A stretch of DNA of 64,000 nucleotides, taken from contig CANJDH010000002.1 in assembly GCA_947473125.1 (NCBI GenBank), positions 1-64,000 of the forward strand, in the 5' to 3' direction. The stretch's first letter is position 1. Each line of letters opens with the position of its first letter. The position numbers and the translations under genes were made by a program. This document shows, one piece after another, positions 16,505 to 24,519 of this stretch. This stretch comes from Burkholderiales bacterium. Its GTDB lineage: Bacteria > Pseudomonadota > Gammaproteobacteria > Burkholderiales > JAEUOS01. The notes beneath the pieces were generated by a model, which was given only the letters and a program-made list of their open reading frames with translations, was not told the origin of the DNA and ran no database searches.

Positions 16505-18146
16505 GGGCGGCGGTGCTGCGCGAAGCGAGGATCTTGAGCGCCTGTTCACGTAGCAGGAACTTGGGCACCTTGCCGCTGGCAACCCGCGGCATGTCGGCCG
16601 AACCCATGAAAAACACGTAATGCGGCACCTTGAAGCGCGCTGCGTTGGTGGCGACAAACTCCTTGATGTCGGCTTCGGTGAGCGTGGCTGCGCCGGCATC
16701 GACAAAGGCCGCCATCAGCTCGCCCTTGGTGTCGTCGGGTATGCCGACGATGTGGCACTCGGCCACGTCTGGGTGCAGGCCGATGATGTTCTCGACCTCG
16801 ATCGGCGCGATGTTGACGCCGCCGATCTTGAGGATTTCCTTTTTGCGCGACGAGAAGCGCAGGCGCCCGTCGTCGCCCATGCGCACAATGTCGCCGGTGC
16901 GAAACCAGCCGTCGTCGGTAAAGGCCTCGAGGTTCGCGGCGTCGTTATGCAGGTAGCCGGGCGTCACTGCACCGCGCACTTCGAGCAGGCCCAGCTCGCC
17001 GGTGGACACCGGCTTGCCTGCATCGTCGAGGATCCGGTACTCCCAACCCTCGACCAGCTTGCCCTGGGTGGTGGTGCGCACCTCGACGCTGTCGGAAGCT
17101 TCGGTGATGAAGCAGTTGCCGTAGGTTTCGGTCAAGCCGTACATGGCACAGCAGTAGGTGATGCCGAGCCCGTCGATCACCATGCGCAGGTCATCGGTGG
17201 AAAACCCGGCGATGCCCTTCTTGAGGGAAGAGATGTCGCGCTTGGGACGGTCCGGGTGGAAATACAGCGCACGCGTCATGTTGGCCAGCGCCACATAGGT
17301 GGTGGGCCGGTACTGTTCGATCAGGGCCAGCGACTCGCCCGCGTCGAAGGTTTCCTGGAGCAGGATCGCGCCGCCGTGGGTCCAGATCGCGGGGATCGCG
17401 TTGATCGTCGAGAGGCCGTAGAACATCGGCGTCGCGATCCAGGTCATGTCGTGCTCGGTCAGGCCCTGGCGCTCGCCGAGCTTGAAGTCGTTGCCCAGGA
17501 TGTCGCCGTGCACCATGCGCACACCCTTGGGAATGCCGGTCGAGCCGCTGGTGTACATGATGAACAAGTCGTCGGAGGGCTGCACCAGCGCTTCGGCCGC
17601 AGCCAGTTGCTCCGCTGTCACCGCTGCACCGGCCGCGAGCCAGGCCTGCAGCGGCGTCGCGCCGGCGAGGATCTCGCCGCGCAGCTGGATCACCTCGCGC
17701 AGCGTCGGAAACAGTGCGAACCGCCCGGCGTGCGTGGCACCGCCAGTCAGCTCGGGCAACAGGCGCTGCCACATGTCGCGATAGTCGTTGCGGCGGATAC
17801 GGTCGACCAGCAGCAGGATCTCGGGCTGGGAGTGCTGCATCTGCTGCACGATTTCGGCATCGCGATGGAAGGTATTGAGCGGCCCCAGACGGGCGCCAAT
17901 GCGCGCACAACCGAGCGCCACATAGAGCCACTCGGGGCGGTTGGCGCAATGGATCGCCACCATCGATTCGCGGCGCACCCCGGACGCGAGCAGAGCGCGC
18001 GCATAGGTGTCGACGATGCGGTCGAGCTCGCGCCAGATGCAGGTCAGGCCTTCGAAGATGATGGCGGGCCGCTCGGGCAAACGCGCCGCGTTGGCACGGA
18101 TCAGGCCACCATAGGTATCGGCCGGCGGTTTCGGGGACTGGCTCAT
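16497..18146 (-). CDS. AMP-forming acyl-CoA synthetase (ANL superfamily)
   Basis: A 549-residue adenylate-forming enzyme that would activate a carboxylic acid to its CoA thioester with ATP. The P-loop-like motif YTSGSTGIPKG, the MYGLTETYGN motif, WFRTGDIVRMGDDGRL with the conserved Asp, the hinge region SSRKKEILKIGGVNIAP and the C-terminal lysine in RVASGKVPK are present. The substrate cannot be read from sequence. The start overlaps the HMG-CoA-lyase-like gene stop (ATGA), and its stop lies inside the CoA-transferase start. Confidence 0.9.
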   Translation of the reverse strand: MSQSPKPPADTYGGLIRANAARLPERPAIIFEGLTCIWRELDRIVDTYARALLASGVRRESMVAIHCANRPEWLYVALGCARIGARLGPLNTFHRDAEIVQQMQHSQPEILLLVDRIRRNDYRDMWQRLLPELTGGATHAGRFALFPTLREVIQLRGEILAGATPLQAWLAAGAAVTAEQLAAAEALVQPSDDLFIMYTSGSTGIPKGVRMVHGDILGNDFKLGERQGLTEHDMTWIATPMFYGLSTINAIPAIWTHGGAILLQETFDAGESLALIEQYRPTTYVALANMTRALYFHPDRPKRDISSLKKGIAGFSTDDLRMVIDGLGITYCCAMYGLTETYGNCFITEASDSVEVRTTTQGKLVEGWEYRILDDAGKPVSTGELGLLEVRGAVTPGYLHNDAANLEAFTDDGWFRTGDIVRMGDDGRLRFSSRKKEILKIGGVNIAPIEVENIIGLHPDVAECHIVGIPDDTKGELMAAFVDAGAATLTEADIKEFVATNAARFKVPHYVFFMGSADMPRVASGKVPKFLLREQALKILASRSTAAHG

Positions 18147-19141
18147 GCGGATTCCTTCATGCTGGTTGCTGCCTGTTCCTGGAGAAGGCGCCTGCCGATG
18201 GCCAGCAGGTCGTCATAGGTGCCGTTGCGCGCCACGCGCGCGCGCGAGGGCACGCCGATCACGCCGGCGAACCATTCGCCGGCGGCGCGCAGCACCGCGA
18301 GGTCGACGCCGGTGTCGGCACCGATGGTGTGGAACATATTGACCACGTCTTCAGTCGGCACGTTGCCCATGCCGTTGACGCTGACCGGCATGGCGATGCC
18401 GCCGCCGTAGCCACCGGTGCAGGCCTCGAAACTGGTGGCGCCGGCCTGCCAGCCGGCGTAGACATTGGCAATCGCCATGCCGCTCATGTCGTGCAGGTGC
18501 AGACCCAGCTTCAGGTGCGGGTGTTTCTGCAGGATCATGTCGACGCGCTCGGCGACCTCGGCCGGGCCGGCGTGGCCGATGCTGTCGGCGATCGAGATCT
18601 CGTCGATGCCGAGCGCCACAAAATAATCGACCAGGCCGAGGATGCGCTGTGCCGGCACCGGCCCCTCGTAGGGACACAGGAAGCAGATGCCCATACCGAC
18701 GTCGACCGCGTGGCCGTCGCGCCGCGCCAGGTCGACAATGCGCTCGATGTCCTGCTTGTTTTCCTCGATCGACATGTTCGAGTTCTTGCGCTGGTAGGTC
18801 TCGCTCGCCACCACCAGGCACGAGACCTTGCGCATGCCGGCGTCGAACGCGCGCATCGCACCACGCAGGTTCGGCACCAACGCGCGCAGCACTACCCCGC
18901 TCATGCCGGCGGTCTGGCGCGCCACTTCCTCGGCATCGGCCAGTTGCGGGATCACCTTGGGATGGACAAAGCCGGTGATCTCGATCTCGGGCACGCCGGC
19001 CGCAGCGGCGCGGCGGATGAATTCGACCTTCTGCGCGGTGGTCGGCGGGGTCCAGGCCGACTCGTGCACCATGGTCTGCAGGCCGTCGCGCGGCAGCAGC
19101 TCGACGATATGCGGCTTGCGCAGTGTGTTGGGTGTGGCCAC
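18143..19141 (-). CDS. Hydroxymethylglutaryl-CoA lyase-family protein
   Basis: A 332-residue TIM-barrel DRE-metallolyase. The N-terminus HIVELLPRDGLQTM carries the conserved R-D-G-x-Q catalytic element, the barrel ends with the GLHLHDMSGMAIAN metal-binding HxH, and the C-terminal FEACTGGYGGGI Cys-loop matches HMG-CoA lyase. These enzymes split 3-hydroxy-3-methylglutaryl-CoA or similar branched 3-hydroxyacyl-CoA into acetyl-CoA and a keto acid. The GTG at 19141 is chosen for the AGAGGAA ribosome-binding stretch upstream and because the family sequence starts there. It starts just after the CoA-ester lyase stop. Confidence 0.88.
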   Translation of the reverse strand: MATPNTLRKPHIVELLPRDGLQTMVHESAWTPPTTAQKVEFIRRAAAAGVPEIEITGFVHPKVIPQLADAEEVARQTAGMSGVVLRALVPNLRGAMRAFDAGMRKVSCLVVASETYQRKNSNMSIEENKQDIERIVDLARRDGHAVDVGMGICFLCPYEGPVPAQRILGLVDYFVALGIDEISIADSIGHAGPAEVAERVDMILQKHPHLKLGLHLHDMSGMAIANVYAGWQAGATSFEACTGGYGGGIAMPVSVNGMGNVPTEDVVNMFHTIGADTGVDLAVLRAAGEWFAGVIGVPSRARVARNGTYDDLLAIGRRLLQEQAATSMKESA

Positions 19142-19155
19142 GGGTGTTCCTCTAC

Positions 19156-20070
19156 TCAGGTTGGCTTGGTGGGCACGGGCAGGCGGTCGCGCGGCGGCAG
19201 CAGGCCCGCGGGCTGGCCGGCACGCGCCAGCAGCGCCTCGGCCAGTTCGGCAACCGGGTAATCGACAAAATAACCGTCGATCACCACTGCGGCGCTGCCG
19301 CGGCCGATCGCCTCGACAAAAGCCTGCACCTGGCGCAGCGCCAGTTGTGCTTCGGCTTCGCTGGGGCGAAAGCCGGCGCGCACCACCTCGAGCTGCGACG
19401 GGTGGATGCAAAACTTGCCACCGAACCCGGCGGCACGGGCCCGCGCGGTGTCGTCCACCAGCTGAGGCGTGTCGCCGACGGTCGGCACCACGGTATCGAG
19501 CGGTGCGGCGAGGCCGGCCGCCCGCGACACGATGCCGAGGTGGCAGCGCGCATGCTGGGCCATCGGCCCGTCTGGCGCCCAGGGAATGCCAAGGTCGCGC
19601 GACAAATCGCCCAGGCCCAGTGACATCCGGGCGAGACGCCCGGGAGCCAGCCGGGCAATCGCCGCCGCCGCCTCGAGGCCGGCAGCGGTTTCAATGATCG
19701 GGATCACCGGAACGTCAGCGCCGCAGGCGTCGAGTGCATCGAGCGCCAGCCGTAGGTCGGCCACACTCTGGCATTTGGGCAGCACGATCACCGCCGCGTG
19801 GGGTGCCGCCGCCAGGATGTCCTCGCGGCAGCGCCCAGTCTCGGCCGCATTCACGCGCACCCAGGTGAGGTGCCGGTGGCCTGGCGCAAGCTGCGCGACC
19901 CAGTCGCGCGCCTCGCTCTTGCGCGCGTCGGGCACGGCATCTTCCAGGTCGATGATCACCGCCTCGGCCAGGGTCCAGGCCTTGTGCAGCTTGCGCTCGT
20001 CGAGCGCCGGCACGAACAGGGGGGCCACCACCAGCCCGGCGCGGGCCGGCGGCGCCATGCCGGCCGCCAT
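19156..20070 (-). CDS. HpcH/HpaI / citrate-lyase-beta-like CoA-ester lyase
   Basis: A 304-residue TIM-barrel of the CitE-like family (citramalyl-, malyl- or citryl-CoA lyase). The sequence LFVPALDERKLHKAWTLAEA is followed by VIIDLEDAVPDARKSEAR with the Mg-binding acidic residues, then VRVNAAE and GLGDLSRDLG. The segment GFGGKFCIHPSQ is typical of the C-terminal part. The probable reaction is Claisen-type cleavage of a hydroxyacyl-CoA. An alternative start is the ATG at 20058. Its ATG overlaps the DctP stop (ATGA). Confidence 0.87.
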   Translation of the reverse strand: MAAGMAPPARAGLVVAPLFVPALDERKLHKAWTLAEAVIIDLEDAVPDARKSEARDWVAQLAPGHRHLTWVRVNAAETGRCREDILAAAPHAAVIVLPKCQSVADLRLALDALDACGADVPVIPIIETAAGLEAAAAIARLAPGRLARMSLGLGDLSRDLGIPWAPDGPMAQHARCHLGIVSRAAGLAAPLDTVVPTVGDTPQLVDDTARARAAGFGGKFCIHPSQLEVVRAGFRPSEAEAQLALRQVQAFVEAIGRGSAAVVIDGYFVDYPVAELAEALLARAGQPAGLLPPRDRLPVPTKPT

Positions 20071-21062
20071 CAGCGCCCCGGGCCGAACTGGCTGCGGATC
20101 TTGTCGAGCACGCCCGGGCCCCAGACCTTGTCGGCCTGCTCGCGGCCAACGTCCTTGACGGCGGCGACAAACGGTGCGACGTTGATCTCGTGGACCTTCA
20201 TGCCCTTCGATTTGACCGTCTGCAGGTACTGGTCGTCTTCAGCGCGCAGGGTCTTCTCGATGCCGGCGGCCATGTCGTTGGCTGCCGTCTGCAGCGACTT
20301 CTGGTCGTCGGCCGAGAGCCGCTTCATCGAGTTGGCGTTGATCATGAAGTAGCGCGGCGCCTGGGCGTGGCCCGACAGGGTCAGGTCGCTCTGCACTTCG
20401 AACAGGCTGTTGCTGACGATGAAGTTGAGCGGGTTTTCCTGGGCGTCGAGGTTGCCGGTCTGCAGGCCGACGTAGAGCTCGCCGACCGCCATCGCCACCA
20501 CGTTCGCGTTCCAGCCCTTGAATGCATCGACCAAGGTCGGCAATTGCGGCACGCGGATCTTCACGCCTTTGAGATCATCGGGCTTGGTGACCGGCTTTTT
20601 CGCGGTGATGTGGCGCGGGCCGAAATAGACGTAGGACAGCAGGTTCACGTTCCAGTCCTTGAGCAGCGACTGGCGCCAGGACTCGCCGATCTCGCTGCGC
20701 GTGAACGCCATCATGCGGTCCTTGCCAAACAGGTAGGGCACGTACAGCATCTGGAACTTGTCGTAGCCGGACACGCCAACCTGGCACATGTCGAGCGTGC
20801 CCGCGCGCACCTGCTTGACCATGTCGAGCTCGTTGCCGAGCTGGGTGCCGGTGAGCACCTGGATCTTCACGCGCCCCTTGGTGCGCGCTTCGACATCCTT
20901 GGCGAAGCCCTGCAGGCCGCGGTCATACGCCGAATTCGACTGCACGTCGCCGACGCGCAGCGTCACGAGCGGGTCGGCAGCTTTAGCGGGCATGACTGCC
21001 GCAGCGGCGGCCAGTGAGGTTGCGCCGATCAGAAAATCCCTACGTCCGTTGTGTTGGTCCAT
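20070..21062 (-). CDS. TRAP transporter substrate-binding protein (DctP family)
   Basis: A 330-residue periplasmic binding protein. The chosen ATG at 21062 has an AAAGGAGC ribosome-binding site and a leader with RRDFLIGATSLAAAAAVMPA (twin-arginine-like). The DctP signature is seen in GVKIRVPQLPTLVDAFKGW with the conserved Arg that usually binds the substrate carboxylate, and in VGLQTGNLDAQENPLNFI. The ligand is therefore probably an organic acid. It is encoded downstream of its permeases and upstream of the CoA-lyase genes. Confidence 0.9.
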   Translation of the reverse strand: MDQHNGRRDFLIGATSLAAAAAVMPAKAADPLVTLRVGDVQSNSAYDRGLQGFAKDVEARTKGRVKIQVLTGTQLGNELDMVKQVRAGTLDMCQVGVSGYDKFQMLYVPYLFGKDRMMAFTRSEIGESWRQSLLKDWNVNLLSYVYFGPRHITAKKPVTKPDDLKGVKIRVPQLPTLVDAFKGWNANVVAMAVGELYVGLQTGNLDAQENPLNFIVSNSLFEVQSDLTLSGHAQAPRYFMINANSMKRLSADDQKSLQTAANDMAAGIEKTLRAEDDQYLQTVKSKGMKVHEINVAPFVAAVKDVGREQADKVWGPGVLDKIRSQFGPGR

Positions 21063-21076
21063 TGCTTGTTGCTCCT

Positions 21077-22375
21077 TTACTTGAGGAAAGACGGCAACCA
21101 TAAGGTCAGCGCCGGGAAAAAAGCCAGTATGTAGGCAGCGATCGCCAACAGCCCGACATAAGGCCAGGAGGCGCGCATCATCGGCGCCAGCGGTACGCCC
21201 GAGGTCACCGCGACGGTGAACAGGTTGAGCCCGACGGGGGGCGAGATCAGGCCGATCATCAGCGTCACCGTCATGACGACGCTGAAGTGGATCGGGTCGA
21301 TGTGCAGGCCGGCAAGCTGCGGGTACATGATCGGGATCAGGATCAGCATGATCGGGATCGGTTCCAGCGCCAGGCCCAGCAGCAGCAGCGCGGTGACGAT
21401 CAGGAACCACAGCAGCATCGGCTGGGCCGCGAACTGCAGCAGGAACTGGCCGATGTGCGCGCCGAAGCCCTCGCGCGCCATCACCCAGCCGACCGCACTG
21501 CTCGCGGCCAGGGCGATCAGGATCGAGCCGGCGGTCATTGCCGAATCGCGCAACGTGGCGAAAATTACGCGCGGGTCGCGCACCCCGAACACCGTGACCA
21601 GGCCCAGGGCGGCCAACCCGCAGCCGAACGCGGCCGACTCGGTCACGGTGGCAAAGCCGAAGATGATCGACCCGAGGATCACTGCGGGAATCGACAATGC
21701 GAACGCCAGCCTGAACGACGAAATGAGCGCGCTGCCGGTTTGCGGAAACACGTCGTCCACATTGACCCGCGGCAGGTGCCGGCTGCGGATCGCGACCCAG
21801 ACCAGCAGCACCAGCGCCATCACCAGCCCCGGGATGACACCGGCCACAAACAGCTTGCCGATTGAAATGCCGGCCAGGCCGCCGATCAGCACGAAGGGAA
21901 TGCTCGGCGGGATGATCGGGCCGATGGTGGCGGCCGCAGCGGTCAGCGCGCCAGCCTCGGCGCCGTCGTAGCCGGTGCGGATCATCGGGCGGATCAACAC
22001 CGCACTGGTGGCGGCGGCGTCGGCCACGGCCGAGCCGGACATGCCGGACATGATCACGTTGGCGATCACATTGACATAGCCGAGCGGCCCCGGCAGCCAC
22101 TGCAGCCCGCGCAACAGCGCGCGCATCAGGGCTTCGGTGATGCCGCTGACATGCATCAGGGAACCGAGCAGCACAAACAAGGGCACGGCGAGCAGCAATT
22201 CGTCATTGATGCCGTCACCCATCAGTTGCGGAATCGCCGGCGTCAGGTTGACGCCATCGACACTGTACGACGCCGCCATGTAGAACAGGGTCGCGGCGAT
22301 CATCGCGAAGGTGATATCGAAGCCGATCACGATCAGCGCGATCATGATCGCGAACATGATCAAGGCGTAGGTCAT
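21077..22375 (-). CDS. TRAP transporter large permease (DctM family)
   Basis: A 432-residue membrane protein with about 12 hydrophobic segments. Family features include the N-terminal segment MFAIMIALIVIGFDITFAMI, the MSGMSGSAVADAAATSAVLIRPM loop and TIGPIIPPSIPFVLIGG. It couples substrate movement to a sodium or proton gradient together with DctQ and DctP. The ATG overlaps the DctQ stop (ATGA). A longer reading upstream is non-homologous. Confidence 0.9.
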   Translation of the reverse strand: MTYALIMFAIMIALIVIGFDITFAMIAATLFYMAASYSVDGVNLTPAIPQLMGDGINDELLLAVPLFVLLGSLMHVSGITEALMRALLRGLQWLPGPLGYVNVIANVIMSGMSGSAVADAAATSAVLIRPMIRTGYDGAEAGALTAAAATIGPIIPPSIPFVLIGGLAGISIGKLFVAGVIPGLVMALVLLVWVAIRSRHLPRVNVDDVFPQTGSALISSFRLAFALSIPAVILGSIIFGFATVTESAAFGCGLAALGLVTVFGVRDPRVIFATLRDSAMTAGSILIALAASSAVGWVMAREGFGAHIGQFLLQFAAQPMLLWFLIVTALLLLGLALEPIPIMLILIPIMYPQLAGLHIDPIHFSVVMTVTLMIGLISPPVGLNLFTVAVTSGVPLAPMMRASWPYVGLLAIAAYILAFFPALTLWLPSFLK

Positions 22376-22860
22376 GCAAGGGCCCCGCGCCAGGCGGCCA
22401 GCAGGCGCTTCAGGCTGATCAACGACAGACCGATGGCGAACAGGCCGATCGGGATGTGCGAAATGCCTTCGGGAACGCCCAGCAGCGACGAGGCATCGGG
22501 GCGGAAACCCTGCTTGAGCAGCATCTGCACCGTGAGGCCTGTCAAGCCCAGCGACAGGACCGACATTGCCGCCTGATAGGACACCGTGTCCTCGCGCCAC
22601 CATCCGGGCACGCACAGGTTGGTGCGGTGCGCATACGCGATGACGGCGGACAGCGCAACCAGATAGACGAACAGGACGCGCACGAACTCGTAGACGGCCG
22701 GCGCGGTGTACCCCTGATGGCGCAGCACCGCCCCGCCCAGGAGCAGCAGGAGCAGGAATGCAAGAAGCAACGCACACAACACCTCGACCGCCAGCAGCGG
22801 TTTGCTGGCAGGGGGCGCCGCTGCAACACGAGGCGCGCCGGGCGCCTGTGCTTCTGTCAT
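22372..22860 (-). CDS. TRAP transporter small permease (DctQ family)
   Basis: A 162-residue protein with four hydrophobic helices after a Pro/Ala-rich N-terminus, including LFVYLVALSAVIAYAHRTNLCVPGW and a helix near SYQAAMSVLSLGLTGLTVQ. It forms the small membrane subunit with DctM. The ATG at 22860 has an AGGAGA ribosome-binding site; a longer start would add only a low-complexity stretch. It is the first gene of the nine-gene operon and is divergent from the LysR gene. Confidence 0.87.
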   Translation of the reverse strand: MTEAQAPGAPRVAAAPPASKPLLAVEVLCALLLAFLLLLLLGGAVLRHQGYTAPAVYEFVRVLFVYLVALSAVIAYAHRTNLCVPGWWREDTVSYQAAMSVLSLGLTGLTVQMLLKQGFRPDASSLLGVPEGISHIPIGLFAIGLSLISLKRLLAAWRGALA

Positions 22861-23051
22861 GGCATCTCCTGTGGCCGATGCAGCGCCGACACGCCCGGAC
22901 CAAGCTGTCGACACATCGCGCCTTTGTCTCAGTTCAGCCGTTCACATCGAGCGGCTCCGTGGCCTGTTGCTGCACCAACTGGCGCCAGAGTAAGACCGCC
23001 GAGTCGCAAAGACTAGCTATACTTATTCATCACAATCCATGAGCTTTCATC

Positions 23052-23957
23052 ATGAGTCGATTAAGTCTGATAAATCTCGAAACCCTGTGCTGGATCGCGC
23101 GGCTGGGCAGTTTCACCGCGGCAGCGAAACGCCTCAATACCACCCAGCCGGCGGTGTCACGGCGCGTCCGGGAGCTCGAGCAGGCGCTGCGCATCGACTT
23201 GTTCCATCGCCAGGGGCGGCGCATGGAGCTGACGATCCAGGGGCGCGATCTGGTGAATCGCGCGCAGCCGCTGCTGCATCGCCTCGACGATGTCGTCGCA
23301 TCGCTGGAGAACTCGATGGCCGCCACCGGCACTGTGCGCATGGGCGTCGGCGAAATGGTCACCCTGACCTGGTTTGCCGCCTTCATGACGCGCCTGAAGC
23401 GCGACATGCCGCGCGTCAACTACGAGATCGAGGTCGGGCTGACGATCAACATGCACCAGAAGCTTGAGATGGGGGCACTGGACCTGGCGATTACCGCCTC
23501 GCCGATCGAGAGCGTCGGAATCACCACCCGACACATTGGCAGCGCCCAGGTACAGTGGCTGGTGGCACGCTCGCTACGTGATAAAAATCGAAAGCGCACG
23601 ACCAGCATCAAGGATTTGTTCGAGGCCCAGACACTGTGGTGCGTCGCGCGCCCAGCCCAGTTGCATCTGATGGCAATGGACAGCCTGCGTCGTCATGGCG
23701 TCTCTCCGGGAAACATCAACACCTCGGATAACCTGCAGAGCATCATTGAGGTAGTGGCCAGCGGCGCCGGGATCGCACTGCTTCCGACTTACGCCCTCGG
23801 CAGGCCGCTCAATCGAGGTGCGCTGGTGCCGTTGTCCTCGCAGTTGCCACCTGAGGAACTCGGGTTCTCGATAGCCAGCCACCGCCACCAGAGTCAGGCC
23901 ATTCTCCAGCACATCATCGATGTCGCTGCGGAAGAGTGCACTTTTCCAAAAACCTGA
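23052..23957 (+). CDS. LysR-family transcriptional regulator
   Basis: A 301-residue LTTR. The N-terminal helix-turn-helix is INLETLCWIARLGSFTAAAK followed by LNTTQPAVSRRVRELEQALRIDLFHRQ, then a two-lobed effector-binding domain. It is divergent from the TRAP/CoA operon with a 191-base gap, the classical arrangement for a regulator that activates the neighbouring catabolic operon in response to its substrate or an intermediate. A possible -10 hexamer TATACT lies at 23018-23023. Confidence 0.92.
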   Translation: MSRLSLINLETLCWIARLGSFTAAAKRLNTTQPAVSRRVRELEQALRIDLFHRQGRRMELTIQGRDLVNRAQPLLHRLDDVVASLENSMAATGTVRMGVGEMVTLTWFAAFMTRLKRDMPRVNYEIEVGLTINMHQKLEMGALDLAITASPIESVGITTRHIGSAQVQWLVARSLRDKNRKRTTSIKDLFEAQTLWCVARPAQLHLMAMDSLRRHGVSPGNINTSDNLQSIIEVVASGAGIALLPTYALGRPLNRGALVPLSSQLPPEELGFSIASHRHQSQAILQHIIDVAAEECTFPKT

Positions 23958-23958
23958 T

Positions 23959-24513
23959 TTACGAAGCCGTCACTCCGCGGCGCTCACGCATGGCCCGCCC
24001 TACCTTCTCGAGCTCTGCGTCGCCGAGCAGGCGCCCGGCCATCGGCAGGAGCTCACTCTCTTCGCGCTCGATGTGGCGCGCGTAGGCGTTGCTCAATGCC
24101 TCCACCTGTTGCGCATCGAGCATCACCGGCTCGCGCGCCACCACACCCACAAGGACGACGCGTATTGCATGCCACAACCCTTCAAGGACGCGATGCTCCG
24201 CCTTGAGGGCGTCTGTAAGCTCGCGAATACACACCGCGTCCGACCCGGCCATGGATTCGAGCAGCGCGGGAAACAGGTCCACCTCCTCGTCTTCGTGGTG
24301 ATGCTTCGCTGCGGTATCGAAATAGCGCATCACGTTGGCCGCAGCAGCACGCGCCTGATCGTCGGCGCCATGTTCAGCCAGGTGCGGTACGAGGCGCATG
24401 AGTGTGGCGCACTGGCGCTCAACGCGGCCGTGGCAGGCCACCAGCATTTCGAGCGGCGCCTCCGGCCCGGCGTCCGGTGTGGCAAAGCCGGGGAAGGTAT
24501 GGTCCTGGCTCAC
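23959..24513 (-). CDS. Hemerythrin HHE-domain protein
   Basis: A 184-residue four-helix bundle protein with the hemerythrin-like metal ligands spread over CHGRVERQC, YFDTAAKHHHEDEEVDLFP, LKAEHRVLEG and YARHIEREESELLP. Such proteins bind a diiron centre and sense or handle oxygen, NO or iron. The gene follows the rhodanese gene by only six bases, so it is probably the last gene of that operon. A second hemerythrin-type protein is encoded at 44306-44902. Confidence 0.87.
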   Translation of the reverse strand: MSQDHTFPGFATPDAGPEAPLEMLVACHGRVERQCATLMRLVPHLAEHGADDQARAAAANVMRYFDTAAKHHHEDEEVDLFPALLESMAGSDAVCIRELTDALKAEHRVLEGLWHAIRVVLVGVVAREPVMLDAQQVEALSNAYARHIEREESELLPMAGRLLGDAELEKVGRAMRERRGVTAS

Positions 24514-24519
24514 GCGGGC

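Noticed and set aside
23026-23052. Two TTCATCA copies 20 bases apart in front of the LysR gene
   Set aside because: Short, partly inside the start codon region, and without the symmetric T-N11-A pattern expected of a LysR site; probably chance.
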